Notes: a model not told the origin generated them from the letters alone. A stretch of 64,000 nucleotides of DNA from Mycobacteroides sp. CBMA 271 (GCF_009729205.1 NZ_VTHB01000006.1:169546-233545); one strand, 5' to 3'. Positions 43,758 through 52,710 are shown, counted from the first letter of the stretch. Made by a program: numbers and translations.

Positions 43758-44549
43758 GTGACCGAGCTCCGCACGGAGATTCGAGAGGCAGTAGCGGTAC
43801 TAACGCTGCACGGACCGACGACGCGCAATGCCTTCACCACCGAGCTGGGCCGCCAGCTCGGTGCCGCGTACCGGCGGCTCGATGACGACCCCGCAGTGCG
43901 CGTCATCGTGCTTACCGGCACCCCACCGGCGTTCTGCAGCGGTGCAGAGATCTCTGCTGGCGCGGAAACATTTGCCGCCCCGAGCAATCCAGAGTTCTCG
44001 GCCTCTCCGGTGCGGCCCACCGCATTCGAACTGAACACCCCGGTGATCGCCGCGGTGAACGGTCACGCCATCGGTATCGGGATGACGCTCGCCCTGCATG
44101 CAGACATACGCATCCTCGCTGAAGAGGGGCGCTACGCCATACCTCAGGTGCGATTCGGGGTGGCGCCGGATGCCATGGCGCACTGGACGTTACCGCGCCT
44201 GGTGGGAACGGCCGTGGCGGCAGAACTACTTCTGACCGGAGCTCCCTTTTCGGCACAGCGCGCCGTGGAGACCGGACTGGCCAATCGGTGCCTGCCCGCG
44301 AGTCAAGTCCTCGACGCCGCGTTGGTGATGGCGCGCGATATCGCGACGAACGTGGCGCCGCAATCGGCAGCGCTCACCAAGCGGCTGCTGTGGGACGCGC
44401 AGACGAGGGGAATGTCGGCGGATGCCGTCGCCGAGAGGGAGACGACCGATCACCTGCAGCTCATGGGGTCGGCGGATGCGGTCGAGGGCCCGCGCGCATT
44501 CAGGGAAGGTCGCGCCCCGCGTTGGCGTGCTCGCTCGCACCACGATTAG
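43758..44549 (+). CDS. Enoyl-CoA hydratase/isomerase family protein
   Basis: A 263-residue crotonase-fold protein. FCSGAEIS near residue 60 and GHAIGIGMTLALHADIRI, split at the central Gly, near 100 form the oxyanion hole region. The usual catalytic Glu of hydratases (in the segment PQVRFGVAPDA near 135) is replaced, because the family's GxxPxxG is not matched, so hydration is not certain. GTG 43758 follows the ethA stop immediately, suggesting cotranscription. It acts on an unknown acyl-CoA. Confidence 0.85.
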   Translation: MTELRTEIREAVAVLTLHGPTTRNAFTTELGRQLGAAYRRLDDDPAVRVIVLTGTPPAFCSGAEISAGAETFAAPSNPEFSASPVRPTAFELNTPVIAAVNGHAIGIGMTLALHADIRILAEEGRYAIPQVRFGVAPDAMAHWTLPRLVGTAVAAELLLTGAPFSAQRAVETGLANRCLPASQVLDAALVMARDIATNVAPQSAALTKRLLWDAQTRGMSADAVAERETTDHLQLMGSADAVEGPRAFREGRAPRWRARSHHD

Positions 44550-44648
44550 GGCTCGTCACGGGTTGAATCTTTGACCCGACCTGCCTAATCTATATCTGGT
44601 ACGGAGCGTAGCCAAATAATCGTCATTGTCTTGTGGAGGGAGCGCATC

Positions 44649-44846
44649 GTGGGAAGACACAACGTTCGCTCCGTCTTGGACGAGGTGTCCCGTGCGCTCC
44701 CACATTCGGACCTCGGCACCGCTGCGCCGCCACACCTGACGGGCTGGAGCTCCGATTTCGTCTGGGCTGTCGAAGTCGCCGAGACGACCTCCATCGTGAC
44801 CGACCCCGATTTCGTCCCGACGCCGCCGCCCTGGTTCAGGGCCTGA
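44649..44846 (+). CDS. Small protein of 65 residues, unrecognised
   Basis: GTG 44649 is preceded by a strong ribosome site (GGAGGGAG). The product begins MGRHNVRSVLDEV, has no signal peptide and ends in a Pro-rich tail (VPTPPPWFRA). Its last 11 bases overlap the convergent lactone oxidase gene. The frame at 44631 extends upstream without support. I know no family; the ribosome site and composition make translation likely. Confidence 0.5.
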   Translation: MGRHNVRSVLDEVSRALPHSDLGTAAPPHLTGWSSDFVWAVEVAETTSIVTDPDFVPTPPPWFRA

Positions 44847-46122
44847 CCGGTCCCAGCAGTCGATTCAAGTATGTGCCGCTGAACATGCCCTCGGGGTCCA
44901 GCCGCGCGCGCACGTCCTGGAACGTCTGCCATTCCGGATACCGCACGCTTAGCTGCTCCGCAGTCAGTGTGTGCCGCTTACCCCAATGCGGGCGACCTTC
45001 TAGCCCGACGAGGATGGGCTCGAGGTCCCGGAAGTACGGCTCCCACTGGCCGTGAATCGTTTGGTGCACAGCAAGATACGCGCTTTCACGCCCGTAGGCC
45101 GGCGCCAGCAGTGCATCGTCGGCCTGCGTGAAGCGCACCTCCAGGGGGAACGCCACCCGATGACGATTCTGTTCGATGGCGGTCAGCACGGTCTCGATGG
45201 CCTCGCCGGCATTTTCCAGCGGAAGCGAATACTCCATCTCGGTGAACTTCACCTTGCGAGGGCTCGCAAACACCGAGGCGCTCTCATCTTGTGACTCATT
45301 GGAACCCGCCAGGGCCGCAACAAATTTAGATATCCGGGGGGCCGCCGACGGCACGCGCCCGGCCGCCCACATCAAGGCGCCGAGCGCGCCGTTTTCCACC
45401 AGGTCGCGCTCCACCCAGTGTTTCACCGGGTGGCTGGGCCACGGATCCTCATCGGTGCGCTTCGACTGCAGCAGCAGCACCCGCCGCGTATGTGGAAACA
45501 GATACAGCTCAAGGTGATCGGTGCCCGCGAGTAATGCGGGTAGGTCGGCCAGCGCGGAATCCAGGTCGCGCACCGACTGGCGGCGGTGCAGCCGGAAGGA
45601 CGGCACACACTGCAGGGTGAGCTCGGTGACCACACCCAGTGCACCCAGCGAGATCCGCGCTGCGCGCAGCTCGTCACCGCCCGAGATCTCGTGAATCGTG
45701 CCGTCGGCGGCCATGATTCGCATGGACACGATGGTCTGCGAGATATTGCCGAACCCCAGGCCCGTGCCGTGCGTGCCGGTGGCAGCCGCCCCCGCGAGCG
45801 TCTGGGTGTCGATATCGCCGAGATTGGGCAGCGCCAGCCCCCGGCGCAACAGCTTGCGATTGAGATCGTGCAGGGTGATGCCGGCCTGCACCCGTACCCG
45901 GTCCTGCCCATCCACCGAGATCAGCTGACGCAATGCCGAGAGGTCAATCTGCACACCGTCGGTGACGCACAGCTCGGTGAAGGAATGCGATGAGCCGATC
46001 GGCCGCACCGATCGCCCGGCCGACCGTTTCAGGGCGAACGCCAGCTCTTCCTCGGACTGCGGACGGGCGACCAGTGCTGGGGTACAAGAAGTTTGACCAC
46101 TCCAGTTCTGCCAGGCGGTCAC
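44836..46122 (-). CDS. FAD-linked sugar-lactone oxidase (D-arabinono/L-gulono-1,4-lactone type)
   Basis: A 428-residue oxidase of the vanillyl-alcohol oxidase fold. The FAD domain holds VRPIGSSHSFTE near residue 37, ATGTHGTGLGFGNIS near 113 and GALGVVTEL near 160. The C-terminal ALO domain carries HWGKRH near 382, which is conserved in aldonolactone oxidases. Rv1771, the M. tuberculosis L-gulono-1,4-lactone dehydrogenase, is the nearest relative I recall. It would oxidise an aldono-lactone to a vitamin-C-like product. Its ATG overlaps the stop of the PLP gene by four bases. Confidence 0.88.
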   Translation of the reverse strand: MTAWQNWSGQTSCTPALVARPQSEEELAFALKRSAGRSVRPIGSSHSFTELCVTDGVQIDLSALRQLISVDGQDRVRVQAGITLHDLNRKLLRRGLALPNLGDIDTQTLAGAAATGTHGTGLGFGNISQTIVSMRIMAADGTIHEISGGDELRAARISLGALGVVTELTLQCVPSFRLHRRQSVRDLDSALADLPALLAGTDHLELYLFPHTRRVLLLQSKRTDEDPWPSHPVKHWVERDLVENGALGALMWAAGRVPSAAPRISKFVAALAGSNESQDESASVFASPRKVKFTEMEYSLPLENAGEAIETVLTAIEQNRHRVAFPLEVRFTQADDALLAPAYGRESAYLAVHQTIHGQWEPYFRDLEPILVGLEGRPHWGKRHTLTAEQLSVRYPEWQTFQDVRARLDPEGMFSGTYLNRLLGPVRP

Positions 46123-47306
46123 AGAAACATCATTCCCTCGCCGCGGTAGGTGGGCACCGATCCGGCGTGCTGGCCGCCCTCGACGAGCTGCAGTTCGGTG
46201 AAATGCTCGCAGAGCTCACCGGCCTTCGCATGCCGGAACCACACCACATCGCCGATCTGCAGTGCTCGGGCCCCGCGCAGCGGAGTCTGCACTTCCCCGG
46301 CACCCTCGGACAGTTCGAAGGACAAACCCGTCGGCCACGACGGGACCGGAACGCGGCTTGCCCCGGTCGGCCCGCTGGCGATGTACCCGCCACCGAGAAC
46401 CGTGGCCAGCTCCGGTGCCGGCTTGCGCACTACCGGCAGCGCGAACGCGGCGGCTGGGTCCAGATGCAGGCTGCGGTAGTTGTCGAAGAGCGCCGGGGCG
46501 AAGAAGCCCGATCCGGCGGCCAGTTCAGTGGCGAAACCCAGTCCCGCGATACGGGCCAGGCTGCCGGTGCCGCCGGAGTTCACCAACTCCAGCGGCGGCG
46601 CCCCGGCGGCACGCAGCCGCGCGGTCACCGCGTCCAGCACCTTGGGGAGACGCTCGCCGAGCTCGCGCAGCGAGGACGCCTGCATGCCGCGAACAGCCAA
46701 CTGGTACCAGGGATTTCCCGGGACGATATCGCCGACTCCGGCGATCTGCCCGTCATAGGACATCACCGCCGCCAGCCGTAGCCCGGGCGTGGCGCACACG
46801 AGATCGGTGAGTGCCGCGGCCTGCTCTGGGGTGCGTACCGGCGAGCGCTTCGGTCCCAGGTGCACCGGGCCATTGAGCGGTCGCCACCCGGCGTCGATAT
46901 CGAGGCAGACCGGGATGGGCGCGTTGGTTTCCTCTGCGACGGACGCCAGTAAGCGCACGTGATCGGGCGAATCGATCAAGGGCCGAATGACGGAGCGATG
47001 CCGGGCCGCCATCGCCAGTGCGCCACGGTCGACGCTGGGGTAGGCGATCAGCAGGTCATCGACGCCGGCGTCAGCCAGATGCACGGCCTCGGCCGGCGTG
47101 AAGGCCAGTACCCCGTGAAACCCAGGTATCTCTAAGAACTTCCGGATGAGTGCGGTGCTGCGTATCGACTTGCTCGCTACCCGGATGGGTAACCCGGAGG
47201 CCGCGGCGACCAACGCCGCGGCGTTGGCGCGTGCCGCATCCATATCGACGGCGGCCAGCGGCGCGGGTGCCCCGGGCAGTGCTTCCGCCAGCCGTCGCAC
47301 CGACAT
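46119..47306 (-). CDS. PLP-dependent D-serine dehydratase/D-threonine aldolase-like protein
   Basis: A 395-residue fold-type III PLP protein (alanine-racemase-like barrel). The lysine expected to hold PLP is in VASKSIRS near residue 46. GGTGS near 245 binds phosphate, and the C-terminal WFRHAKAGELCEHF carries the His and Cys that bind zinc in eukaryotic-type D-serine dehydratase. It probably deaminates or cleaves a D-hydroxyamino acid. It lies between rraA (one-base overlap) and the lactone oxidase, forming a three-gene operon. Confidence 0.85.
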   Translation of the reverse strand: MSVRRLAEALPGAPAPLAAVDMDAARANAAALVAAASGLPIRVASKSIRSTALIRKFLEIPGFHGVLAFTPAEAVHLADAGVDDLLIAYPSVDRGALAMAARHRSVIRPLIDSPDHVRLLASVAEETNAPIPVCLDIDAGWRPLNGPVHLGPKRSPVRTPEQAAALTDLVCATPGLRLAAVMSYDGQIAGVGDIVPGNPWYQLAVRGMQASSLRELGERLPKVLDAVTARLRAAGAPPLELVNSGGTGSLARIAGLGFATELAAGSGFFAPALFDNYRSLHLDPAAAFALPVVRKPAPELATVLGGGYIASGPTGASRVPVPSWPTGLSFELSEGAGEVQTPLRGARALQIGDVVWFRHAKAGELCEHFTELQLVEGGQHAGSVPTYRGEGMMFL

Positions 47307-47794
47307 CAGGAAGGAACCACGACGACGCCGTCATGGTCGGCGTAACAGATCGCGCCCGGGATAAAGTCGATGCCGCCGAAGCTCACGACGATATCGCGTT
47401 CCCCGGCACCGGTTTTGGTGCCCTTTCGGGGATTGGTGCCAAGGGCCTTGATGCCAATATCCATGGTTGCCAGGGTGGCACTATCGCGAACCACCCCGTT
47501 GATGACCAGGCCAGACCAGCCACTGTCAACGGCGATCCCGGCGATGATGTCGCCGACGAGGGCGCAGTGCATCGAGGCACCGCCGTCGATCACCAACACG
47601 CCACCCGAACTTGGCTCCGACAGCATGGATTTCAGCAGTGCGTTGTCGTGATGGCAGCGCACCGTGGTGATCACTCCGGCGAACACCGACCGCGCGCCGA
47701 ACTGGGTGAGCTGAAGATCGCAACTGGCCATGTCGATCCCCAGCTCGTCTCCCAGGTCGGCGGTCGGGCGGGGCGTGATCGGTCCGGTGCTCAT
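47306..47794 (-). CDS. rraA: RraA-like protein (MenG annotation in M. tuberculosis)
   Basis: A 162-residue protein of the RraA family. [10 protein letters not shown] near residue 10, [10 protein letters not shown] near 66, [20 protein letters not shown] near 81 (with IRD-type VVRDSATL after it) and HDGVVVVP at the end are diagnostic. In E. coli RraA inhibits RNase E; other members are aldolases or decarboxylases. Rv3853, long called menG, is the counterpart by position and sequence. It starts the minus-strand operon with the PLP protein and lactone oxidase. Confidence 0.92.
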   Translation of the reverse strand: MSTGPITPRPTADLGDELGIDMASCDLQLTQFGARSVFAGVITTVRCHHDNALLKSMLSEPSSGGVLVIDGGASMHCALVGDIIAGIAVDSGWSGLVINGVVRDSATLATMDIGIKALGTNPRKGTKTGAGERDIVVSFGGIDFIPGAICYADHDGVVVVPS

Positions 47795-47817
47795 ACACCG
47801 AGCTTATTCGGCGCGCG

Positions 47818-48192
47818 CTACGTCGTGGCGGCAGTGTCGTGCGAGGCAATCACAACATCGTGCAGCCACTGCGCCAGGCCAGGCTCGGCATCGTCGTGGT
47901 ACGCCCGGAACCGGTCGTCCGCGACGTACATCTGTGCAAGACACACCTGCATCTCCGCTGTGCAGTCGTAGTACGTCTCGATTCCGAGGCGGTGCGCCTC
48001 GGCCAGCGCGTTGGCCCGCTGCGATCCGGCTTCGATCCCCTCGCGTTTGGCCGCCGCGAGGTCGGCAAGCAGCCGGTCGCTCTCGGTCTTGATCCGGATC
48101 CAGTCCGCCTTGGTGGTGCCGCACCAGAAATCGCTGAACGATAGCTTCGAGAAAAACTCGCCCAACAAGGGAGATTCGTTCGACTTGGGCAC
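47818..48192 (-). CDS. TipAS-like antibiotic-recognition domain, no HTH
   Basis: A 124-residue protein. TTKADWIRIKTESDRLLADL, then ETYYDCTAEMQVCLAQMYVA split by the family's C-x-x-E-M, and DDRFRAYHDD match the TipAS domain of MerR-type regulators that bind thiopeptides. The MerR DNA-binding half is absent. The N-terminal 15 residues (MPKSNESPLLGEFFS) read over the 5' end of the oppositely oriented remnant, so the true start may have been lost or changed by a rearrangement. Stand-alone TipAS proteins do exist as drug-binding decoys, so it may still work. Confidence 0.62.
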   Translation of the reverse strand: MPKSNESPLLGEFFSKLSFSDFWCGTTKADWIRIKTESDRLLADLAAAKREGIEAGSQRANALAEAHRLGIETYYDCTAEMQVCLAQMYVADDRFRAYHDDAEPGLAQWLHDVVIASHDTAATT

Positions 48193-48460
48193 GTATCTGG
48201 ATGGCTACGTGTACACCGGGGACTACCTAAACAAGGGCGACGGTCTCTGGCGTATCCCCGTCGATCCGAACGATCCGTCCAAGGCATTGGGTCCGGCCCA
48301 GGTCTATTGCACCGAATTCGATAGCCCCGTCCTGGTAGCGGGAAGCAAATTGAGTTTCAAAGGCTCGACGTGCGGTGTGGGAGCAGATTTCACTGCATGC
48401 ATCGACACCACCAAGCGCGGGTTCGTATTGCGTCAGGACGGCAATAGCAGCGGCTTTTGA
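48146..48460 (+). pseudogene. 3' remnant of an exported-protein gene
   Basis: The frame becomes protein-like only after about 48146 (GTYLDGYVYTGDYLNKGDGLW onward, split at the Gly, to 48460); before that it is antisense to the TipAS gene. The 100 visible residues have paired cysteines (VYCTEF, STCGVG, TACIDT) as in small secreted mycobacterial proteins, but no signal peptide. TTG 48185 with AAGGGAG upstream could start translation, though a headless exported protein makes little sense. A 5' deletion joined to the TipAS region is the best explanation. Confidence 0.45.
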
Positions 48461-48714
48461 TCGGGACCATGATCCTGAAAAAGCCCTCAGTGGCTGCGCA
48501 CTCAACCGCCAGCGTGCACGGTCATCGTGTCACCAACGTCATGACTTAACACAACTAGCGGTTCCCAGCGGCTATATCTTGCTGGACGATTCGCCTCGGT
48601 CTCAGTAGCCGCCGCTCGTTATTTTCGACCGACGGTAGTTGCTGGACAAACTCCAGGTGCTGCCGATACAGTTGCTTCCAGCAAATTTTACTGGTGAGTC
48701 AGGCTGGGGGCAAG

Positions 48715-49125
48715 ATGAGTGGCGTGCGTTTGATCGTGGTGGCAGCTGTTGCCGCGATACTGCTGCAGGTGGGGGCCGTGTCCGCAGCGGCAGATCCTGG
48801 TCGCTGTGATGCGGTGATCGCTGCGAAAGATCGAATGGGCCAGGCTACAGCGAATGATCATAGCGGCAATGACACCGCCGCCGTGGTCAAACGCTTCCGT
48901 AACCGGGCTGCGATTATCGAGCAAGCCGCACGAGAAACGACTGATCCGGAGATCAAGGCAGAAGCGCAGCACACCGCGGACACGATCAACCGGGCGGCCG
49001 ATTACTTCGGTGCCCGCCAGTTCGACGACCTGCAGGTGCTGATCGAAAACTGCGACGGCGCCTGCCACGTTTGGAGTGAAACAGTCAGCTCCTTGGCCAC
49101 CTTGTATGGCGACTGCGACGCTTGA
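48715..49125 (+). CDS. Secreted protein of 136 residues, unrecognised
   Basis: A clear signal peptide (LIVVAAVAAILLQVGAVSA, cleavage near AAADPG) precedes a helical mature domain of about 110 residues. Four cysteines (GRCDAV, ENCDGAC, GDCDA) probably form two disulfides that hold a helical bundle. ATG 48715 follows a GGGGG ribosome site; the GTG at 48694 is in frame but leaves a poor signal sequence. Family unknown; such small helical secreted proteins are common in mycobacteria. Confidence 0.65.
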   Translation: MSGVRLIVVAAVAAILLQVGAVSAAADPGRCDAVIAAKDRMGQATANDHSGNDTAAVVKRFRNRAAIIEQAARETTDPEIKAEAQHTADTINRAADYFGARQFDDLQVLIENCDGACHVWSETVSSLATLYGDCDA

Positions 49126-49311
49126 CTACAAGGTTCATGCCCCTTCGCGGAGCCAGTTGGCGGCATACCGAAATACTTCGATCTGGAAAGTGTGGGCTAC
49201 ACCGGATACCGGACCGCTCAACCCTTGGACAGTTGAGCTGGCCTTCATTTCAATCCCCTTTGATGCCTAGGAAACAGCCGTAACAGCAAGCAACCGAAGG
49301 AATTTCAGAAT

Positions 49312-49908
49312 ATGGCGATTGTCTTGAGATCTAGCGGGCGTAGCGTCAGAATCCTGCTCGTGTTCTGTGCGGTGGGTTTTGCTTCGTTGACACCGCTGAG
49401 TGTGCCGCCGGACGCGGGTGCGGCACCGTATGTTTCGGACATCGACGCTCTGATTGATGACAGCGGTCCGCTGCCCGCCGATTCCACAGACCTCATGCAG
49501 ACACCCGATTTCGTGTTCACGACTTCGACCGGTGTTGTCTGCAGAAAGAGTGTTATTGGCAAGGTCGCACCCAGCGTGAGCTGTGCGGGCTTCACCCCGC
49601 GCCCGAGCACGGCACCACCGGGCACCCGCGGTGTGACCGTGCAGGGGTATTACGCCGCGGGAGACGGGCCGGCCCGGTACCTCTCAACTCCACCCGATGT
49701 CACCGGCGGCCAACCGCCAGTCCTGCTGCCTGAAGGCCACAAAATCGTGTTCTGGGCATTTTCCAATCAACAGTCCCTGGTGTGTGGAGTACCACAACGA
49801 TCTGAGCTGGTATGCCTGCTTAAAGCGTCAACAGAACGGGATACCACCGGCCCAGAAGTGACCCACGGCTTTGTGATCTCAACAGTCGACCCCGACGGCG
49901 TTTTCTGA
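49312..49908 (+). CDS. Secreted protein of 198 residues, unrecognised
   Basis: The N-terminal 37 residues form a signal peptide (basic RSSGRSVR, core ILLVFCAVGFASL, cut near DAGAAP). The mature part has four cysteines (VVCRK, VSCAG, LVCGV, LVCLL) and is beta-rich. GAAGGAA lies nine bases before the ATG. The Cys arrangement and length recall the remnant at 48146-48460, so the two may belong to one family of duplicated secreted proteins; I cannot name it. Confidence 0.65.
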   Translation: MAIVLRSSGRSVRILLVFCAVGFASLTPLSVPPDAGAAPYVSDIDALIDDSGPLPADSTDLMQTPDFVFTTSTGVVCRKSVIGKVAPSVSCAGFTPRPSTAPPGTRGVTVQGYYAAGDGPARYLSTPPDVTGGQPPVLLPEGHKIVFWAFSNQQSLVCGVPQRSELVCLLKASTERDTTGPEVTHGFVISTVDPDGVF

Positions 49909-50682
49909 ACAAGCCCGTTCTCGCCGGGGCGGCAGCCATGTCTCACCCCGGCGCATCCGCGCCTCCTCAGTTGCACTCTTCCATTTCGTGGCTCGCGCAC
50001 GTTGATCAATAGCTCAGAGAGCAGAGCGCTACCGTCGACGCGCACTTCAACGGGTCGCAACTTGACGGAAAACGATCACAGCCCAACGGCGTTCGCGAAC
50101 GCGGTTATCGAGAAGACCGACACAAGGTCCACATAGCGCTGTGTTCGCAATAGCGGGAACATTCTGCGGGCGAATAGAAGTCGTCGCCGCTGTCATAGCG
50201 GACCTGCAGATAACCGGTCCACGATGAGGCAGAAAGCACGGCGGGAGAAATCCGCGTGACCTCAACTACGCGTGTTGTCTACCTGCAGATCCCGCGGAAG
50301 CACCCAGTGACCAGCATTCCCGAACCGCTCGTTGAGCCTCGATACAAATCTGGATCGGGGCCGCATACCCAGCTTTCTCGACACCAACCGTCAGAGCCGC
50401 GGCAAGCAGCATCCTTGCTCGAATACGATGCCTAACCGAACACTGCGAGAGCGCAACTGGCACTTGGCTTCCAGCCAGTACGGTGATGTCGAACGTTCAC
50501 CAAGACCCCATACATACCCGTCTGGAACATACCCCTCAGATATGCACTACACAGGACATGAACGCCTTTCTGAGGTGCATCAGGACACATCTCACCCCTA
50601 CGAAATCATAAGGACGCCGTACTCATGAGGACACCGTGCGGCCTCCCGTGCCGTGAGGGTCAAGCCCTTTTCGCGGTAGGGA
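49909..50682. other. Gene-poor stretch
   Basis: About 770 bases without a gene I can support. The frames present (for example 50047-50265 and 50266-50463 on the minus strand, 50332-50628 on the plus strand) lack ribosome sites, signal peptides and the usual third-position GC. Composition is lower in GC than flanking core genes. It looks like decayed or acquired DNA at the edge of the accessory block. Confidence 0.4.
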
Positions 50683-51318
50683 TTACTCCGATTCGACGGA
50701 ATCCTCGCGATGACGACGGCGTCGCAGCAGCAACAGCACCAGGATCGTGAATGCGGCGCCAAGCGCGATCTTCACGTTCGGCGCTTGACGGCCGCGTTCG
50801 AGTGCGGGGCCGGGAATCGGCGGTGGGGCTGTGTCGACATTCGACTTCGCCTTCGCGGCAGCTTCCTTGGCCGCTGCCGCGAGATCAGGCTGCGCCGGCT
50901 CAGGCGTAGGTATCACGGGGGGAGCCGCGGGTTTAGGGGCTTCGGCGGCGGGCTTCGGCGCGGGCGGGGGTTGCGGGGCCGCTACGGGCTTGGCCGCAGG
51001 GGTCGCTTGGGGCTTGGGTGCAGCTGGAGTCGACTCGGCCGCCGGCGCAGGCGTGGGAGCCGGTGTTGCCGCCGGCGGCGGTGTGGGCTTGTGGGCCTCG
51101 ACCGCAGGTGCCTGGGCCGGCTTCGGGCCCGGCTCGGCCGTGGGACCGGACTTGGGAGGTGCCGACGAGCCGGCCCGCTTGGCGGGTGCGCGTTTGGCGG
51201 CCGGACGTTTGGCCGCCTTCGCTGGCCGCGAGGGGGGCGCGGGCTTGGGTGCCTCGCCGGCGGCGGGCTTCTCCGGTGTCGGGTTGGGCTCGTTAGCCGA
51301 ATTGTCCTGGTCCGCCAT
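50683..51318 (-). CDS. hns: Lys/Ala/Pro-rich membrane-anchored protein, Rv3852 (Hns)-like
   Basis: A 211-residue protein. A Lys/Ala/Pro low-complexity region (PAKAAKRPAAKRAPAKRAG near residue 35, then long Pro/Ala stretches) leads to AAAAKEAAAKAKSNVD near 150 and one C-terminal transmembrane helix (IALGAAFTILVLLLL) followed by RRRRHRE. This matches the layout of Rv3852, named Hns for its histone-like repeats; later work questioned a role as nucleoid protein. ATG 51318 follows GAAGGAGC, so the 28 upstream residues in frame are left out. Its place next to the Rv3850-like gene supports the assignment. Confidence 0.8.
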   Translation of the reverse strand: MADQDNSANEPNPTPEKPAAGEAPKPAPPSRPAKAAKRPAAKRAPAKRAGSSAPPKSGPTAEPGPKPAQAPAVEAHKPTPPPAATPAPTPAPAAESTPAAPKPQATPAAKPVAAPQPPPAPKPAAEAPKPAAPPVIPTPEPAQPDLAAAAKEAAAKAKSNVDTAPPPIPGPALERGRQAPNVKIALGAAFTILVLLLLRRRRHREDSVESE

Positions 51319-51487
51319 GCGCCTGCTCCTTCGCAAGTTTTGGTCGTCTGGTTCGTCCTCGGGGGAAACCGTGACCGCTCGCGGCCACGATGGGCGGCTC
51401 ATACCCGAAGGCTTGCCGCCCCGCCGTTGTCCATCATGCCGTCACGGCGAGAAAAGGCCAGTCGTGGGCCCGCAGAGGGCTCGTAAA

Positions 51488-52048
51488 TCACGACTGGCGA
51501 CGCTGTGTCCAGATGAGCGCGGCACCCACCGAAACCACCACAGCCACGACAAACGGCCACATGGGCATCTCGCCGTCGGTCGTGTTCGCCGGGGTAGACG
51601 CGGCTGTTGCTGACGGCTGCTGAGACGCCGTCGGGGCTGCCGCGGAGGCCGGTGCTCCCGATGCGGTGATGGTGAACGGCCACGATCCGTCGACCGGATG
51701 ACCGTCCTCGGAGATCACCCGGAAGTTCACCGCGTACTTCCCGGCGGGGGCCGTGGACTTCATCCCCACCGAAATCGTCGCGCCAGAAACCACCGGGTCG
51801 CCGGACTGCCACTGATCGGTCTTGCCGTCGGGGCCGATGATCGTGATCGCCGCGAAACGCTTCTGGAGCGGCTCATTGAAGGTGGCACTGACCTGGGCAG
51901 GAGGCCCGGACAACACCGCGTTCTCGCCTGGATCTGAGGACACCTTGACCGCGTGCGCCGACGCGATACCCGGCAAAGCCAGGCTCAACGCCAGCGCGAT
52001 GAACGCCGAGATGACTAGCGACGCCGACTTATGCAGAACTCTCATCAC
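51488..52048 (-). CDS. CopC-domain exported protein with C-terminal helix
   Basis: A 186-residue protein. The signal peptide ends at IASAH, so the mature protein would begin with His, the first copper ligand of CopC domains. SSDPGENAVLSGPPAQV and HPVDGSW (a further His) fit the CopC beta-barrel. An Ala/Pro/Thr linker and a C-terminal transmembrane helix (MWPFVVAVVVSVGAALIW) anchor it. Its ATG overlaps the YcnI-like stop by four bases. Copper binding outside the membrane is the likely role, with no CopD partner next to it. Confidence 0.85.
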   Translation of the reverse strand: MMRVLHKSASLVISAFIALALSLALPGIASAHAVKVSSDPGENAVLSGPPAQVSATFNEPLQKRFAAITIIGPDGKTDQWQSGDPVVSGATISVGMKSTAPAGKYAVNFRVISEDGHPVDGSWPFTITASGAPASAAAPTASQQPSATAASTPANTTDGEMPMWPFVVAVVVSVGAALIWTQRRQS

Positions 52049-52710
52049 TGTTGCCTCCGTCGATTCGTCAGCGTCAACGCAAGCGCGACGGCGCCGAGGA
52101 CCAGACCGATCCCGCCGAACCAGCGTGCGGTCTTGTCAGGGTGAGCTCCGGAGTTTCCGGACTCATGCATTGCCGACACCTGGGGCCCGTGCGCCGAGTG
52201 GCCATCGTGGTCGGCCTTTCCCTGCGTCAGATCGAGCGTGGGCGCCGGGTGTTTGGGTTCGTCCCCACCGGGCTGCGCCAGCTGATCCCACGTAACGACC
52301 GTGCCGTCGGCGTAGGTCTGTGTCGCCGGGAAGCTCACCGAGTCGGTGTCGGGCAGTTTGACGCGCACCCGGAACAACGCGAACTGATCGGGCCCAATGC
52401 CGTTACCGGCCACGGCCTTCCACGTCACCGACCGGACGGTGCCCTTTGCGGTGTCCCTATCGACCGCGCTGGTCCAGCCCGGCAGCAGCTCCGTGCTGGC
52501 CGAGCCGACGTCGGGCAACCGAACTGTCAGCTCGGTGGTCAGCGACTTCGCCTCGGACTCGTTGGGAACCGAGAACTCCAGCGTCGCGTAGCCGCCACGC
52601 GCGGTGTTATCCGTGGTCACCCGCACGTGGGCGGCAGCCGGGATGGCAAGCGCCAACAGTGCGGCGGCCGTCGTAGCCGTGGCCGTGAGTATCCGGGGAA
52701 ATACGCGCAT
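52045..52710 (-). CDS. YcnI-like (DUF1775) copper-associated exported protein
   Basis: A 221-residue protein. The signal peptide is cut at PAAAH, leaving an N-terminal His that in YcnI coordinates copper; the conserved Trp of YcnI may be in LLPGWTS near residue 80. The DUF1775 domain (YATLEFSVPNES, LPDVGSAST, FALFRVRV) fills residues 30-150. A His-rich linker (DHDGHSAHG) and a C-terminal helix follow. It is coupled to the CopC-domain gene. Both probably handle copper at the cell surface. Confidence 0.87.
   Translation of the reverse strand: MRVFPRILTATATTAAALLALAIPAAAHVRVTTDNTARGGYATLEFSVPNESEAKSLTTELTVRLPDVGSASTELLPGWTSAVDRDTAKGTVRSVTWKAVAGNGIGPDQFALFRVRVKLPDTDSVSFPATQTYADGTVVTWDQLAQPGGDEPKHPAPTLDLTQGKADHDGHSAHGPQVSAMHESGNSGAHPDKTARWFGGIGLVLGAVALALTLTNRRRQQ

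Noticed and set aside
50332..50628. A 98-residue plus-strand frame
   Set aside because: Polar, low-complexity product without start signals or a domain.
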